Source: Roseicella frigidaeris (lineage in GTDB: Bacteria > Pseudomonadota > Alphaproteobacteria > Acetobacterales > Acetobacteraceae). Taken from it: a stretch of 64,000 nucleotides of DNA. The stretch is taken from the NCBI RefSeq assembly GCF_003258945.1, contig NZ_QLIX01000007.1, forward strand, positions 1-64,000, given 5' to 3'. The notes beneath the pieces are model-generated. The model did no database searches, was not told where the DNA came from, and worked only from the letters and a program-made list of their open reading frames with translations. The stretch's first letter is position 1; each line of letters opens with the position of its first letter. Below, piece by piece: positions 40,644 through 48,713 of the stretch. The translations under genes and the position numbers were made by a program.

Positions 40644-41495
40644 CTACCTCACCGCCTCGACCAGCTTCGCCCAGCGGTCGAGCTGCGGCAGGATGACATC
40701 GGATTTCGCCGCCTCCAGGCTCACCACCACGCGCTCGATCCCGAGGTCGCGGTCGGCGAGCAGCGCGTCGCGGTCCTCCTTCGCGCCCCAGATCGTCACC
40801 GGGCAGTCCGCCTCGCTGCGGCCGGCCTCGGCCAACAGGGCGCGGAATTGCGGCACCAGCGCCGCCACATCGGCATAGTGCTGGCGCACCCGGTGCGGCA
40901 TCCAGCCATTGCCGTAGCGCACCGCGCGCTTCGCGCCCCAGGGGAAGGCGCCGCCGACGATGATCGGCGGGTGCGGCGTCTGCACCGGCTTCGGCCAGGT
41001 CATCATCGGGCCGAAGGCGACGAACTCGCCCTGGTATTCCGGCTTGGTTTGCGTCCAGATCGCCTGCATCGCCTCGATCCGCTCGCGCGCCAGCTTGTGC
41101 CGGGTCTCGAAGACGGTGCCGTGGTCCTCGATCTCGTCGCGGTTCCAGCCATTGCCGACGCCGAAGAGGAAGCGCCCGCCCGAGACCTGGTCGATCGAGG
41201 CGACCAGCTTCGCGGTCTGGATCGGGTCGCGCTGCACGACGAGGCAAATGCCGGTGCCGAGGCGGAGCGTCGTCGTCGCCCCCGCCGCGGCGGTCAGCGT
41301 CACGAAGGGGTCCATGACGTCGTAATACATCTTCGGCAGCTCGCCGCCGCCCGGATAGGCCGCCTTGCGGCCGAGCGGGATGTGCGAGTGCTCCGGCGCC
41401 CAGAGGCTCTCGAAGCCGCGCTCCTCCAGCGCCCGGGCGAGCTCCGCCGGATGCATGGAATAGTCGGTGAAGAACATCCCGGCGCCGATCTTCAT
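40644..41495 (-). CDS. Probable F420-dependent luciferase-like oxidoreductase
   Basis: A 283-residue luciferase-superfamily protein: MKIGAGMFFTDYSMHPAELA, LWAPEHSHIPLGRKAAYPGG, LGTGICLVVQRDPIQTAKLVASIDQ, GRFLFGVGNGWNRDEIEDHG and PPIIVGGAFPWGAKRAVRYG. The opening and these blocks fit the Rv2161c-like group. The start follows GGGGAGGCAAGG. It is transcribed convergently with dap and lies downstream of a periplasmic binding-protein gene. It is the sixth luciferase-like gene in 13.5 kb. Confidence 0.82.
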   Translation of the reverse strand: MKIGAGMFFTDYSMHPAELARALEERGFESLWAPEHSHIPLGRKAAYPGGGELPKMYYDVMDPFVTLTAAAGATTTLRLGTGICLVVQRDPIQTAKLVASIDQVSGGRFLFGVGNGWNRDEIEDHGTVFETRHKLARERIEAMQAIWTQTKPEYQGEFVAFGPMMTWPKPVQTPHPPIIVGGAFPWGAKRAVRYGNGWMPHRVRQHYADVAALVPQFRALLAEAGRSEADCPVTIWGAKEDRDALLADRDLGIERVVVSLEAAKSDVILPQLDRWAKLVEAVR

Positions 41496-41574
41496 GGCCT
41501 TGCCTCCCCTGTTGCCGGAGAGGCTCGCGCGCCGATGCCGCCGGGGCAAGCCCGGCGGCCCCGCCGCGGCAGCC

Positions 41575-42570
41575 CTATTCCGCCTGCGCGCCGCTGATCT
41601 CGACCAGCGTCCTCCAGCGCCCTTCCTCGGCGGCGAGGAAGCGGCCGAATTCCTCCGGGCTGGCATCGGTGACCGGCTGGAAGCCGAGCGGCACCAGGCG
41701 CTCGCCGAACTCCGGCGCCCGCGCCACTTGGGTAATCGTCGCATGCAGCCGCGCCAGCGCCGGCTGCGGCGTGCCGGCCGGCGCCATGATGGCGTACCAG
41801 ACCTGCGCGTCCACGCCCTTGCCGGGCAGCAGCTCGTCCATGCCCGGCACCGCCTCGAGCCCCGGCACATAGGTGACGCGCCTGGCGCTGCCGACCGCGA
41901 GCGCCCGGAACCGCCCCTCCCGCACATGCGGCATCAGCGCCGGCATGACGTCGAACATCATGTCGATATTGCCCGAGAGCAGGTCCTGGATGGCCGGCCC
42001 GCCGCCGCGATAGGGCACATGGGTGATGTCGATGCCGGCCACCTTCTTCACCAGCTCCATGGTGAGATGGCTGGTGGTGCCGGTGCCGGAGGAGCCCATG
42101 GTGATCTTCCCCGGCGCCGCCCTGGCGGCGGCCACCAGCTCGGCGAAGCTCGTCCAGGGACGCTTCGCGTTCACCACCATCAGGATGGTGCCGGTCGAGA
42201 CGCGGCTGATCGGCGCCAGGTCCTTCAACGGGTCGAGCGGCATGCGCGAGCCGTAGAGGTACTTGTTGGCGACCAGCGTGTTCGCCGCGCCGATCAGCAG
42301 CGTATGGCCGTCCTTCTCCGCCCGGGCGACGAATTCGGCGCCGATATTGCCGCCGGCGCCGGCGCGGTTCTCCACCACCACGCTCTGGCCGAGCAGCGGC
42401 TGCAGCCGCTCGCCCAGCATGCGGGCGGTGATGTCGAGGGCGCCGCCGGGCGCGATCGGCACGATGAGGTGCAGCGGGCGGTTCGGGGCCCAGCCCGGGG
42501 TCGGGGCCTGGGCACGGGCGGCAACGGGCGCAAGCGCGGCGAGGCCCAGCAGGGGGCGGCGAGAAACCAT
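41575..42570 (-). CDS. Orphan tripartite-tricarboxylate-type periplasmic binding protein (TctC/Bug)
   Basis: A 331-residue secreted binding protein. It has a twin-arginine-like signal (MVSRRPLLGLAALAPVAARA) and then the Bug fold, with RPLHLIVPIAPGGALDITAR, VVENRAGAGGNIGAEFVARA, HVPYRGGGPAIQDLLSGNIDM and VPGMDELLPG. The family binds small carboxylates or aromatic acids in a venus-flytrap cleft. No TctA/TctB membrane genes accompany it. The start is supported by GGGAGC upstream. Ligand unknown. Confidence 0.88.
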   Translation of the reverse strand: MVSRRPLLGLAALAPVAARAQAPTPGWAPNRPLHLIVPIAPGGALDITARMLGERLQPLLGQSVVVENRAGAGGNIGAEFVARAEKDGHTLLIGAANTLVANKYLYGSRMPLDPLKDLAPISRVSTGTILMVVNAKRPWTSFAELVAAARAAPGKITMGSSGTGTTSHLTMELVKKVAGIDITHVPYRGGGPAIQDLLSGNIDMMFDVMPALMPHVREGRFRALAVGSARRVTYVPGLEAVPGMDELLPGKGVDAQVWYAIMAPAGTPQPALARLHATITQVARAPEFGERLVPLGFQPVTDASPEEFGRFLAAEEGRWRTLVEISGAQAE

Positions 42571-42667
42571 TTGGATGCTCCCGGTCGAAGCCCGCATGTC
42601 GCGAGGCATGGGCGGCGGGGTCAAGCGCGGTGCCTCCTGGAGACGATCCCGATCGGGTGGACTCGCC

Positions 42668-42795
42668 TGATGCCGGGCGCAGGACGGTTTCACCGCCCCG
42701 CCCCTCACGCGCCGGGCGCAACCCTCCGGTTTGCCTGGCTGCGCGCCACGGGGCGCGGCGCCCATCCGGGCGCTCGGCCCCGCGGGCCGTAGGCC
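42668..42795 (-). repeat. Family A palindromic repeat, copy A4 (reverse orientation)
   Basis: Located between divergent genes. On the minus strand it reads GCGCCC-GGAT-GGGCGC, then GCCGCG-CCC-CGTGGC (with one G-T pair), then the link GCGCAGCCAGGC and CAAACC-GGA-GGGTTG. It is the best uninterrupted match to the IS-truncated copy at 85-132. The rest of the 293-base gap (42571-42863) holds no supported gene. Confidence 0.7.
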
Positions 42796-42863
42796 AGCAC
42801 GTCGTGCGCCGGGTATGATCGGGTGCAGATGCTCCAGCCGGCCCGGGAGGTTCTGGAAGGTCG

Positions 42864-43292
42864 ATGTCGGATGCTGCCCCGCCCATGCTGGCGCTGATCG
42901 AGGGAAGGCTGGATCGCCTCGGCCTGACGCCCGAGGAGGCCTGCCGCCAGGCCGGCCTGCCGCCGGACTTCCTCGACCGCCTGGCCGCCGGCAAGGTGCC
43001 GCCGCCGCGCGGCCAGCGGCTGATCCGGCTGGCGGAGGCGCTGGCGACCAGCGTCTCCTATCTCGTCGGGCTCGATCCGGACACGCCGCCGCCGGCCGAG
43101 CTGCTGGAGGAGGACCAGGCCTCCCTCGGCCTGCTGGCCGGCGACGAGGAGGCGCTGCTGCGCGCCTATCGGCGGCTGGACCTGCCGGCCAAGGCGGCGG
43201 TGGTGCTGATCCTCCGCACCATGGCGGGGCCGGAGCCGGTGCCGGATGCGGTGCCGCCGAAGCAGCTCGGCCGCGGTCGCCGCCCGGGCTGA
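42864..43292 (+). CDS. Small helix-turn-helix protein (XRE-like)
   Basis: A 142-residue protein with an N-terminal helix-turn-helix (about 10-65: RLGLTPEEACRQAGLPPDFLDRLAAGK, then RGQRLIRLAEALATSVSYLVGLD), typical of XRE/Cro-C1 regulators. The C-terminal half is a Leu/Ala-rich helical part with an RRLDLPAKAAVVLIL stretch. It could be a soluble transcription regulator. The start follows GGAAGG closely. It converges with the binding-protein gene at 43307, with 14 bases between stops. Confidence 0.72.
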   Translation: MSDAAPPMLALIEGRLDRLGLTPEEACRQAGLPPDFLDRLAAGKVPPPRGQRLIRLAEALATSVSYLVGLDPDTPPPAELLEEDQASLGLLAGDEEALLRAYRRLDLPAKAAVVLILRTMAGPEPVPDAVPPKQLGRGRRPG

Positions 43293-43306
43293 CCCGGCCG
43301 GCATGC

Positions 43307-44290
43307 CTACTCGATCCGGATCCCGGCCGCCTTGATCAGCCCGGCATAGCGCGCGGCATCCCGGCGGAGCAGCGCCGCCGCATCCTCGCTGCTGCCGCCG
43401 CCGGGGATGAAGCCGGCCTCGCGGATGCGCGGCTGCAGCACCGGGTCCTGCAGCGCCCGGTTGACCGCCGCCGCCCAGCGATCGCGGATCGGCGCCGGCA
43501 GCCCGGCCGGGCCCATCAGCATGTACCAGACATCGGCATCGAAGCCGGGGAAGCCGCTCTCGGCCACGGTCGGCAGGTCGGGCAGCCATTCGATCCGCCG
43601 CGGCATGGTGGTGGCGAGCGCCCGCACCCGCTCGCCGCGGATATGCGGCAGGTAGGTCGGGAAGGTGTCGATGGCGAGGTCGATCCGCCCGGCCAGGATC
43701 TCGTTCACCGCCTGGCCGGTGCCGCGGAAGGGCACATGCGTCATGCGGAGGCCGGCCTCGGCGCAGAGCAGCTCGGCCGCCAGGTGCTGCTGCGTGGCGA
43801 CGCCGGAGGAGGAGTAGTTGAGCTGCCCCGGCCTCGCCCTGGCGTAGTCGATGAAGGCCCCGAGGTCGCGCGCCGGCGAGCTCATCGGCACCACCGCGAC
43901 CAGCGGCACCGTGGCGGCGAGGCAGATGGCCGTCTGGTCGCGGTGGATGTCGAAGGGCGGCGGCTGCATCAGCGGCGGCACCACGGCCGAGGCGCTGACC
44001 GTCGTCATGAAGAGGGTCTGGCCATCCGGCGCGGCGCGGCAGCCGGCCAGCGCCGCGATGGTGCCGCTCGCCCCTGGGCGGTTCTCCACCGCGATGGGCT
44101 GGCCGAGCTCGGCCTGCAGCGCCGGGGCGAGGAGGCGGGTGATGATGTCGGTGCCGCCGCCGGGCGCGAAGCCGACCAGCATGGTGACCGGCCGGTCCGG
44201 CGCCCAGGCGGCGCGGGCGGGGCCAGGGGCCAGGAGCGGGGCGGCGAAGGGCAGCGCGGTGGCGGCCAGCAGGCGGCGGCGCGGAATCAT
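43307..44290 (-). CDS. Orphan TctC/Bug-type periplasmic binding protein
   Basis: A 327-residue secreted protein. It has a signal peptide (MIPRRRLLAATALPFAAPLL...ARA), then RPVTMLVGFAPGGGTDIITR, VENRPGASGTIAALAG, HVPFRGTGQAVNEILAGRIDLA and LPTVAESGFPGFDADVWYML, all Bug-family landmarks. It is a likely carboxylate receptor without a co-encoded transporter. The ribosome site GGGGAGGATACC supports the start. It lies downstream of the zinc-ribbon/enoyl-CoA hydratase pair, on the same strand. Confidence 0.87.
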   Translation of the reverse strand: MIPRRRLLAATALPFAAPLLAPGPARAAWAPDRPVTMLVGFAPGGGTDIITRLLAPALQAELGQPIAVENRPGASGTIAALAGCRAAPDGQTLFMTTVSASAVVPPLMQPPPFDIHRDQTAICLAATVPLVAVVPMSSPARDLGAFIDYARARPGQLNYSSSGVATQQHLAAELLCAEAGLRMTHVPFRGTGQAVNEILAGRIDLAIDTFPTYLPHIRGERVRALATTMPRRIEWLPDLPTVAESGFPGFDADVWYMLMGPAGLPAPIRDRWAAAVNRALQDPVLQPRIREAGFIPGGGSSEDAAALLRRDAARYAGLIKAAGIRIE

Positions 44291-44385
44291 GCGTGGTATC
44301 CTCCCCGGCGTCGGCCACATGGCCGACCGCCCTCTCATGCATCCCAGGGCCGGCATCCTCCAGCCGGCCTGGTGGCCTGGCGGCC

Positions 44386-44616
44386 TCAGTGCCGCGGCTC
44401 GCGCCGCCGCCCCTGCGCGGTCCCCGTCCGCCCGTGCTGCCGGTCCCAGCGATGGCCGCAATCAGGGCATTCCCAGACCGGATCGCCCGCCGCATCGCTC
44501 AGGCTGCGGGCGCGCGAGCGGCGGGCACTGGGCGCGAGATGCCGCAACGCCGGCGAGCCGGCGCGATCCGTCAGCTCCGCCCGGCAGGCCGGGCAGCGCT
44601 CCGGCGCCGGGCTCAT
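44386..44616 (-). CDS. Small zinc-ribbon protein coupled to an enoyl-CoA hydratase
   Basis: A 76-residue, Arg-rich protein, MSPAPERCPACRAEL... with a second pair in WECPDCGHRWD. Cys-Pro-x-Cys twice, about 42 residues apart, is the layout of a zinc ribbon. The start overlaps the hydratase stop (ATGA at 44613-44616), so it is translated with it. The long basic linker and tail might bind nucleic acid or CoA, but this is a guess. No family was recognised. The 95 bases after it, up to 44290, hold nothing else visible. Confidence 0.7.
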   Translation of the reverse strand: MSPAPERCPACRAELTDRAGSPALRHLAPSARRSRARSLSDAAGDPVWECPDCGHRWDRQHGRTGTAQGRRREPRH

Positions 44617-45389
44617 CGCCCCCTCCAGGCCATGGGGCGCTTGGCGAGGAAGCTCGCCACCCCCTCGCGGAAATCCTCGCTGGTGAAGCACATCGTCACC
44701 AGGTCGTCGCCCTCCACCTGGCGCGCCGCCAGGCGCAGCCGGCGCATCGCCTCCTTCGTCGCCCGCAGCGTCAGCGGAGCGTGGCCGGCGATCGTCGTGG
44801 CGAGTTCGGCCGCGCGCGCCTGCAGCGCCGCATGGTCGGGCAGCACCTCGGAGAGCAGGCCGATCGCCTTCGCCTCCTCCGCCTCGACCAGCCGCGCGGT
44901 GTAGATCAGGTCGATCACCCGCGCCGGGCCGATCAGCGCGGCGAGGCGGCCGTAATTCGCCATCGACAGGCAATTGCCGAGCGTCCGGGCGATGGGAAAG
45001 CCGATGCGCGCATTGGCCGCGGCGATGCGCAGGTCGCAGACCGCGGCGATGGCGGCGCCGCCGCCGGTGCAGGCGCCGGCGATGGCGGCGATGGTCGGCT
45101 TCGGGCATTCCTCGAGCGCGACCAGTACCCGGTCGATCCGCGCCTCATAGTCGAGCGCGTCCTGCGGCGTGCTGAAGCTGCGGAACTGGGCGATGTCGGT
45201 GCCGGCGGCGAAGGCCTTCTCGCCGGCACCGGTGATGACGATGGCCCGCAGCGCCGGGTCCTCCCCGGCCGCCAGCGCGATCTCCCGCAGCCGTTCGTAC
45301 ATCGGGAAGGTCAGGGCGTTGCGCGCCTGGGGCCGGTTCAGCGTGACGAAGCCGATGCCGTCGCGGGTCTCGTAGAGCAGCTCGTCCAT
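44613..45389 (-). CDS. Enoyl-CoA hydratase/isomerase family protein
   Basis: A 258-residue crotonase-fold protein: FVTLNRPQARNALTFPM, AFAAGTDIAQF (oxyanion segment), AIAGACTGGGAAIAAVCDLR and a C-terminal FREGVASFLAKRPMAWRGR. Where classical hydratases have a catalytic Glu, this one shows Gly/Ala-rich sequence, so its reaction may differ from simple hydration. The start follows GGGGAGGAACC. It is divergent from the CoA-transferase gene at 45542, which suggests a shared acyl-CoA pathway. Confidence 0.85.
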   Translation of the reverse strand: MDELLYETRDGIGFVTLNRPQARNALTFPMYERLREIALAAGEDPALRAIVITGAGEKAFAAGTDIAQFRSFSTPQDALDYEARIDRVLVALEECPKPTIAAIAGACTGGGAAIAAVCDLRIAAANARIGFPIARTLGNCLSMANYGRLAALIGPARVIDLIYTARLVEAEEAKAIGLLSEVLPDHAALQARAAELATTIAGHAPLTLRATKEAMRRLRLAARQVEGDDLVTMCFTSEDFREGVASFLAKRPMAWRGR

Positions 45390-45541
45390 GGGTTCCTCCC
45401 CGGGTCGGGCCCATTGGTGCCGGGGCCGGGGCCGGTTATCAAGCCGTGGCTGTCGCGGCCCGGGGGCGCTCCCGGGCGGTGCGGCTTTCGTGGCAGGCCG
45501 GTCGCGGCGCGTCCGGCGGCCTGGACCAGGAGGCACGACCC

Positions 45542-46714
45542 ATGCTGCCGCTCGCCCGCTTCACCGTCCTCGACCTCACCCGCGTCCGCTCCGGCCCCAC
45601 CTGCGTGCGCCAGCTCGCCGATTGGGGCGCCAATGTCATCAAGATCGAGGCCCCGGAGGAGATCGACACCGGCAGCGGCATGGGCGGGGACCGGCACGGG
45701 CCGGATTTCCAGCAGGTGCACCGCAACAAGCGCGGCATCACCCTGAACCTGAAGCAGCCGGACGGGCTGGCCCTGTTCCGGCGGATGGTCGAGAAAGCCG
45801 ATGTGGTGGTGGAGAATTACCGCCCGGACGTGAAGGACCGGCTCGGCATCGGCTACGAGGCGCTCTCGGCCATCAACCCGCGCATCGTGCTCGGCTCGAT
45901 CGGCGGCTTCGGCCAGACCGGCCCCTATGCCCGCCGCCCCGGCTTCGACCAGATCGCCCAGGGCATGGGCGGGCTGATGAGCGTGACCGGCCTGCCGGGA
46001 CAAGGCCCCGTGCGCGTCGGCATCCCGGTCGCCGACCTGACCGCCGGCCTCTACACCGCCATCGGCATCCTCGTCGCCCTGCTGGAGCGCGAGCAGACCG
46101 GCAAGGGGCGCTGGGTGCATACCTCGCTGCTGGAGGCCATGGTGGCGATGATGGATTTCCAGGCGACGCGCTGGACCATGGCGCATGAGGTGCCGAAGCA
46201 GGCCGGCAACGACCACCCGACCACGGTGCCGACCGGGCTGTTCCGCACCAGCGACGGGCTGATGAACCTGGCCGGCGGCGGCCAGGAGATGTGGAACCGC
46301 ATCGTCGCCACCCTCGGCCTCGAGGAGCAGGCGAAGGACCCGGCCTTCGCCACCGACCGCAGCCGCGCCCAGAACCGCGAGAAGACCAACGCCCTGCTGC
46401 AATCGGTGCTGGAGACCGACACCGCGGCGAACTGGATCGCCCGGCTGAACAAGGCCGGCGTGCCGAGCGGCCCGGTCTATGCCATGGACGAGGTCTTCGC
46501 CGACCCGCAGGTACGGCATCTCGGCCTCGAATGGCCGGTGGAGCATCCGAGCCTCGGCACCCTCAACCTGGTGCGGTCGCCGATGACCCTGGAGGGGGTC
46601 GAGCCGCCGCGCCGGCCGACGCCGGAGCGGGGCGAGCATACCGCCGAGGTGCTGGCGGAGTTCGGCGTCTCGGCCGAGGAGCTGGCGGCACTCCGGGCCA
46701 AGGGAGCGGTCTGA
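45542..46714 (+). CDS. CaiB/BaiF family (class III) CoA-transferase
   Basis: Moves CoA between carboxylic acids through an Asp-linked intermediate. It has 390 residues: FTVLDLTRVRSGPTCVRQLA, WGANVIKIEAPEEIDTG, the catalytic-Asp region QVHRNKRGITLNLKQPDG to DVVVENYRPDVKDRLG, and FGQTGPYARRPGFDQIAQGM. The ribosome site AGGAGG is clear. It is divergent from the enoyl-CoA hydratase over 152 bases. A family B hairpin lies four bases past the stop. Acyl specificity unknown. Confidence 0.9.
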   Translation: MLPLARFTVLDLTRVRSGPTCVRQLADWGANVIKIEAPEEIDTGSGMGGDRHGPDFQQVHRNKRGITLNLKQPDGLALFRRMVEKADVVVENYRPDVKDRLGIGYEALSAINPRIVLGSIGGFGQTGPYARRPGFDQIAQGMGGLMSVTGLPGQGPVRVGIPVADLTAGLYTAIGILVALLEREQTGKGRWVHTSLLEAMVAMMDFQATRWTMAHEVPKQAGNDHPTTVPTGLFRTSDGLMNLAGGGQEMWNRIVATLGLEEQAKDPAFATDRSRAQNREKTNALLQSVLETDTAANWIARLNKAGVPSGPVYAMDEVFADPQVRHLGLEWPVEHPSLGTLNLVRSPMTLEGVEPPRRPTPERGEHTAEVLAEFGVSAEELAALRAKGAV

Positions 46715-46718
46715 TACG

Positions 46719-46826
46719 CCCCACGAAACCGCTGCGCGGTTCCGTGGGGGCCCCGGGATGCCCTCCCCGGCACGGCCTCGCACAGCCTGCCGCGGCCAAG
46801 CCGCGGCAGGGCAACGGGTGGCGACG
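46719..46826 (+). repeat. Family B double-hairpin repeat, copy B2
   Basis: Begins four bases after the CoA-transferase stop. CCCCACGAAACCGC (46719-46732) pairs with 46736-46749 around TGC with one mismatch. CCTGCCGCGGC (46786-46796) pairs perfectly with GCCGCGGCAGG (46800-46810) around CAA. Relative to B1, paired bases differ together (AAGCC/GGCTT against AAACC/GGTT; ATGGC/GCCAT against GCGGC/GCCGC). The tail GGGCAACGGGYRGCGACGG is shared with B1. Confidence 0.68.
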
Positions 46827-46877
46827 GGCGCGGGCGGGCGTTCTGGGCTATGCTGGGTCCGATGAGTGGAGGCGGCG

Positions 46878-47468
46878 ATGGACGGCGACAGGCCAGGGCT
46901 GCTGGAGCGGGTTCCCGAGGTGCGGCGGCACAAGCTGGACATCCATGGCTACTACCGGATGGCGGAAGCCGGCATCCTGACGCGCGACGACCGCGTCGAG
47001 CTGATCGAGGGGGAGATCGTCGACATGGTGCCCATCGGCAGCCCGCACAGCGCGGCCGTGAACGGCCTCATCGCCGTGCTGGCCGGCGCCGTGCAGGGCC
47101 GGGCGACCGTGACGGCGCAGAGCCCGCTGCGGCTCTCCGACACCAATGAGCCGCAGCCGGATTTCATGCTCCTGCGGCCGCGCGCCGACTTCTATCGCGG
47201 CGCGCATCCCACCGCGGCCGACGTCCTCTTGCTGGTCGAGGTCGCGCAGAGCAGCCTCGCCTATGACCGGCGGGTGAAGCTCCCGCTCTATGCCCGACAC
47301 AAGGTGCCGGAGGTCTGGATCGTCAATCTCGGGGAGGGCGTGGTGGAGGTGTACCGCGAGCCGAAGGACGAGGCCTATCTGGCCACCACGCGCGCCGCGC
47401 GCGGCGACATGCTGGAACCCGCGGCGCTGCCCGGCCTCCGCATCGCTGTCACCGAGGTCATCGGCTGA
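46878..47468 (+). CDS. Uma2-family (DUF820) putative nuclease
   Basis: A 196-residue protein of the Uma2/DUF820 family, which has a PD-(D/E)XK-like core: YYRMAEAGILTRDDRVELIEGEIVDM, EPQPDFMLLRP, VLLLVEVAQSSLAYDRRVKLPLYA and VPEVWIVNLGEGVVEVYREP. The candidate metal ligands are the Asp in PDF and the Glu in VEV followed by the Lys in RVKLP. Its cellular role is unclear in all organisms. ATG at 46878 has GGAGG in front. The stop overlaps the tartrate dehydratase start (TGATG). Confidence 0.85.
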   Translation: MDGDRPGLLERVPEVRRHKLDIHGYYRMAEAGILTRDDRVELIEGEIVDMVPIGSPHSAAVNGLIAVLAGAVQGRATVTAQSPLRLSDTNEPQPDFMLLRPRADFYRGAHPTAADVLLLVEVAQSSLAYDRRVKLPLYARHKVPEVWIVNLGEGVVEVYREPKDEAYLATTRAARGDMLEPAALPGLRIAVTEVIG

Positions 47469-48646
47469 TGCGCATCGCCTCGGTCCGCGACGGCGTGGTG
47501 CCGATCGCCTCCGCCATCGCCAATGCCTATATCGACTTCTCCAAGATGACCGCCTCGGTCGTCGCGGTGACGGTCGAGGACGGGCATGGCCGCAGCGCCA
47601 CCGGCTACGGCTTCAACAGCAACGGCCGCTACGCCCAGCCCGGCCTGCTGCGCGAGCGCTTCATCCCCCGTCTGCTGGAGACGCCGGAGGCCCTGCTCGC
47701 CCATGCCGATGGCGGGCTGGAGCCGGCCGGCGCCTGGGCGGCGATGATGCGCAACGAGAAGCCGGGCGGCCATGGCGACCGCAGCGTCGCGGTCGGGGTG
47801 CTCGACATGGCGCTCTGGGACGCCGCGGCGAAGCTCGCCGGCAAGCCGCTCTGGCGGCTGCTGGCCGACCGCTACCGCGGCGGCGAGGCGGATGCGAGCG
47901 CCTGGATCTATGCCGCCGGCGGCTACTACTACCCCGGCAAGGGGCTGGACGAGCTGGTGGCCGAGATGCAGCGCTATCTCGACCTCGGCTACAGCGTGGT
48001 GAAGATGAAGATCGGCGGCGCCCCCGGCACCGCCATCAAGGATGCGCTGACCCTCGACCTGGCGCGGATCGAGGCGGTGCTGAAGCTGCTCGGCGGCGAC
48101 GGCTCGCGGCTCTGCGTCGATGTCAACGGCCGCTTCGGCCTGCATGCGGCGCTCGCCTATGGCGCCGCCCTCGCCCCCTATCGGCTGCGCTGGTACGAGG
48201 AGCCGCTCGACCCGCTCGACTACGCCACGCATGCGACCCTCGCCGAGCATTATGCCGGGCCGCTGGCGACCGGCGAGAACCTGTTCTCGATGCAGGACGC
48301 CCGCAACCTGATCCGCCATGGCGGGCTGCGCGCCGACCGCGACATCCTGCAATTCGACCCTGCCCTCTCCTACGGCCTGGTCGAATACCTCCGCACCCTC
48401 GCCATGCTGCAGGAGCACGGCTGGTCGCCGCGCCGCTGCGTGCCGCATGGCGGGCACCAATTCGCGCTGAACATCGCGGTCGGGCTCGGCCTCGGCGGCA
48501 ATGAGAGCTATCCGGAGGTCTTCGCGCCCTTCGGCGGCTTCGCCGACAGCACGCCGGTGCAGGACAGCCGCATCCGCATGCCGGACCTCCCCGGCATCGG
48601 CTTCGAGGGCAAGGCCAATCTCTGGGCGGTGCTGAAGGATCTGTAG
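47468..48646 (+). CDS. tarD: D(-)-tartrate dehydratase (enolase superfamily)
   Basis: Dehydrates D-tartrate to oxaloacetate. The 392 residues track the Bradyrhizobium TarD sequence from end to end (AYIDFSKMT, GYGFNSNGRYAQ, NEKPGGHGDRSVAVG, IYAAGGYYYPGKGL, VPHGGHQ, MPDLPGIGFEGK). Catalytic Lys 181 in VVKMKIGG, metal ligands Asp 218, Glu 244 and Glu 270, and His 327 fall where the family has them. There is a small insertion after KMKIGGAP. It is coupled to the Uma2-like gene. The neighbouring binding-protein gene could supply tartrate. Confidence 0.9.
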   Translation: MRIASVRDGVVPIASAIANAYIDFSKMTASVVAVTVEDGHGRSATGYGFNSNGRYAQPGLLRERFIPRLLETPEALLAHADGGLEPAGAWAAMMRNEKPGGHGDRSVAVGVLDMALWDAAAKLAGKPLWRLLADRYRGGEADASAWIYAAGGYYYPGKGLDELVAEMQRYLDLGYSVVKMKIGGAPGTAIKDALTLDLARIEAVLKLLGGDGSRLCVDVNGRFGLHAALAYGAALAPYRLRWYEEPLDPLDYATHATLAEHYAGPLATGENLFSMQDARNLIRHGGLRADRDILQFDPALSYGLVEYLRTLAMLQEHGWSPRRCVPHGGHQFALNIAVGLGLGGNESYPEVFAPFGGFADSTPVQDSRIRMPDLPGIGFEGKANLWAVLKDL

Positions 48647-48713
48647 GGGCGGCGGGGGCTTCCCCGGCCGGCGGCGGCGGGCGAGGCTGCGCCGGCCGCG
48701 CCGGAGACCCCGC

